64,000 nt of DNA from assembly GCF_940143175.1 (NCBI RefSeq), contig NZ_OW659496.1:1302001-1366000 (forward strand). Reading direction: 5' to 3'. The DNA comes from Erysipelothrix amsterdamensis (lineage in GTDB: Bacteria > Bacillota_I > Bacilli_A > Erysipelotrichales > Erysipelotrichaceae). Of the stretch, positions 62,353-64,000 are shown piece by piece (positions within the stretch are counted from its first letter, which is position 1; every line of letters starts with the position of its first letter). Under the pieces are notes generated by a model. It did not search any database. It was not told where the DNA came from and saw only the letters and a program-made list of their open reading frames with translations. The position numbers and the translations under genes are program-made.

Positions 62353-64000
62353 CTAATCGACATCATCGATTGTTCCCTTATTATTTATTTTACTCAAATC
62401 TATTCTTATAGATTTAATATAATTTTGATTTCTTTCGCCTCCTGGGATTGTGACTACAACACCAATTAGGTCGCCTTTAGCATCTAAATTACTTCTTAAC
62501 GGATTTGACTTCACTTTGGAGTATTGATCAATGCAATAAAATGTTAACTGTGGAGTTTTGTTTAACCCAAAATAATTTCTGTGGGTTATTTTAGGGTTTT
62601 TATTCATTTCTTTCTTAATTAGTTCATCATCTAGTTGATTGTATTGATCGATTCTTATATCGCTAATTAAGTCTTTCGGTCCTCGCAGTACCCCTATGTC
62701 AATAAAATCCGACTCATTTTCATTACTTTTTTTACGAGTACGACTGACCTTTGCAACAGATAAGCCATTACCGAAATCTAATTTTGATGAGTTATCATTT
62801 GATAATCCTGCAAATACGACATTCCAACTCCCTAAATTTCTATCTTCTGTATTTATTTTTATCCAATCTTGTAGAACATTAATTCTATTAAATACTCGCG
62901 AACGATTGCTAAATAAGAAATTATCAAAGAAATTAGTCGAAATCAACTCAAAATCTATATCTTCCCACACTAAGTTAGAGTGATTAAACATAAACATTTC
63001 CGTCGGTGTTGGTTTACCAAGCGATCTAATAAAATTAACTGTGATCTCTAAGTTTGATTTAATAGTTTCAATATCATTATCAAATAGAACTGTTTGATTC
63101 ATTACCCCTGTAAAGTCCACTTCATCTTCAACAGCACGTTGCATTTTATTTTTTGAAGTAATACGCATGAATGACAAAGATGGTGAGCTTTTTATTCGTA
63201 TTCCGACTTCTTCTGGCAACTGACCTAGTACTTCCATATTATAAATTTCATTTCTAAGCTCTAGATCTAGTTCAGATAGAAATTTAAATTTTTCGACCGC
63301 ATTAATTGACATGAAAATTCTGGGAAATAATTCATACCCTCTTCGATATCCGAACCAACGTCCCATTTGCATCAGAGTATCTCCCTGGTTAGTCGTTCTT
63401 AAGAAATATGAACAGAGCAGTCCTTCTAATGTTAAACCACGAGCAAGTGTATTTCCTCCTATAACGATAAACATAGGTGCTTTTTCAAGCATATGCTTTT
63501 TAGACGGATATTCTAATCTCATATAGTCATCCTCATCCGCTGTAAATTGCGATTTACTATTATCTACACATAGATGTATACCTTCTATATACGATAAATC
63601 ATTCGCTTCGTTTTCATCAATTTGAATACGGCCCATACCCTCTTTTACAATAAAGTTTAATTCGGGTAGAAGTTCTTCAAATAAAGGATAATCCCTCAAA
63701 TCGCTAGCATCAACTCCATAAGTAGGGTAAGTACTTGTGAAGTTATCTAAAGTAAATCGATTTGTTTCTTGTTCCCAAAGTATATGTGCCTTAGAAATTA
63801 TATTATCTCTATTTTTCAAGAACCATTTTTCAATAGCTTTCTCAATTTGGTTATGATGATCAACCTTGAAACTACTATGAACCAACATAGATATTGGTTT
63901 TTTATGGCCTTCTGTACGCAATGCAGCACCACTTAAGATAAACCAAAGTATGGCTTGTTCAAGACCTGTAGGTATATCTTGACTCTCACCTTTATGTACT
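62353..64000 (-). CDS. Z1-domain (superfamily 2 helicase-like) protein, N-terminus outside the window
   Basis: About 548 residues are visible and the frame stays open to the window edge (VHKGESQDIPTGLEQA and on), so the start lies beyond 64000 and a TTG at 63921 is not the start. Z1 signatures are GALRTEGHKKPISMLVHSS-like entry, FIVIGGNTLARGLTLEGL and QMGRWFGYRRGYE, the last matching helicase motif VI. The missing N-terminal part should carry the Walker A motif. It is first of six coupled genes in view and is the probable DNA translocase of the system. Confidence 0.87.
   Translation of the reverse strand, partial: VHKGESQDIPTGLEQAILWFILSGAALRTEGHKKPISMLVHSSFKVDHHNQIEKAIEKWFLKNRDNIISKAHILWEQETNRFTLDNFTSTYPTYGVDASDLRDYPLFEELLPELNFIVKEGMGRIQIDENEANDLSYIEGIHLCVDNSKSQFTADEDDYMRLEYPSKKHMLEKAPMFIVIGGNTLARGLTLEGLLCSYFLRTTNQGDTLMQMGRWFGYRRGYELFPRIFMSINAVEKFKFLSELDLELRNEIYNMEVLGQLPEEVGIRIKSSPSLSFMRITSKNKMQRAVEDEVDFTGVMNQTVLFDNDIETIKSNLEITVNFIRSLGKPTPTEMFMFNHSNLVWEDIDFELISTNFFDNFLFSNRSRVFNRINVLQDWIKINTEDRNLGSWNVVFAGLSNDNSSKLDFGNGLSVAKVSRTRKKSNENESDFIDIGVLRGPKDLISDIRIDQYNQLDDELIKKEMNKNPKITHRNYFGLNKTPQLTFYCIDQYSKVKSNPLRSNLDAKGDLIGVVVTIPGGERNQNYIKSIRIDLSKINNKGTIDDVD

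Noticed and set aside
63919-63921. TTG as start of the Z1 gene
   Set aside because: The frame stays open to the window edge with Z1-like sequence upstream and no ribosome site at this position.
56399-64000. BREX, DISARM or Dnd system
   Set aside because: None of their marker genes (pglZ/brxC, drmA/drmB, dndB-E) is in view; the Z1, GHKL and DUF4420 set fits a different type.

Overview
The window reads as a low-GC Firmicutes chromosome, most likely Erysipelotrichia and probably Erysipelothrix (inference). The signs are strong GGAGG ribosome sites, sigma-A type promoters, an LPxTG-anchored surface enzyme, Bce-type peptide-resistance genes and a ribosomal supercluster with Mollicutes-like trimming (no rpmD between rpsE and rplO). 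Almost everything from 1 to 38.6 kb is on the minus strand, so transcription there runs from high to low coordinates.

Region 1-5 kb: the start of one Na/Pi-cotransporter paralogue (cut by the window edge), a complete second paralogue with a PhoU-like tail, a GNAT acetyltransferase, a Dps-like protein, and an array of seven tRNA genes (four Ala-UGC, three Ile-GAU) with no rRNA. Each Ile-Ala unit has its own TTGACA-N17-TATATT promoter and its own terminator. Region 5-9.2 kb: rpsI, rplM, truA, ecfT, ecfA2, ecfA1, normally continuous with rplQ. Region 9.2-17.5 kb is inserted between ecfA1 and rplQ: pepT, a tiny membrane-anchored protein, a sortase-anchored 5'-nucleotidase, a small membrane protein/XRE regulator pair, and an operon that looks like uptake and cleavage of a MurNAc-GlcNAc type disaccharide (PTS EIIC, small membrane protein, MupG/DUF871, BadF-type sugar kinase).

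Region 17.8-32.1 kb: the S10-spc-alpha supercluster from rpsJ to rplQ, with secY, adk, map, infA, rpmJ and rpoA. Region 32.4-36.7 kb: the str operon (rpsL, rpsG, fusA, tuf). Both long operons start with a clear promoter and a structured leader. Region 37-40.3 kb: an AI-2E-family membrane protein, a membrane-anchored thermonuclease, five plus-strand tRNAs (Ser, Asp, Gly, Asp, Gly) and an unknown membrane-anchored protein.

Region 40.3-49.6 kb: a Bce-type antimicrobial-peptide sensing and resistance locus: response regulator, intramembrane-sensing kinase, one ABC ATPase, three FtsX-like permeases, a 57-residue ORF and a GyrI-like protein. Two inverted repeats of the form TGACA-N4-TGTMA lie at exactly the same distance from two promoters, one before the ATPase and one before the 57-residue ORF, which ties both transcripts to this response regulator. 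Region 49.7-56.4 kb: a CorA-like channel, a LexA-like S24 repressor divergent from a DinB polymerase, an intact IS3-family element inserted in the loop of a terminator hairpin, an Agr-type kinase/LytTR regulator pair, and a small lipoprotein.

Region 56.4-64 kb (continuing past the edge): a tightly packed, AT-rich defence operon: Z1-domain helicase-like protein, MORC/MutL-type GHKL ATPase, an unrecognised 315-residue protein, a DUF6339-like protein, a DUF4420 PD-(D/E)XK nuclease candidate and a C5-cytosine methyltransferase. This is the best candidate for a poorly described system: a restriction-modification system in which an ATP-driven GHKL clamp and a Z1 translocase probably license the nuclease.
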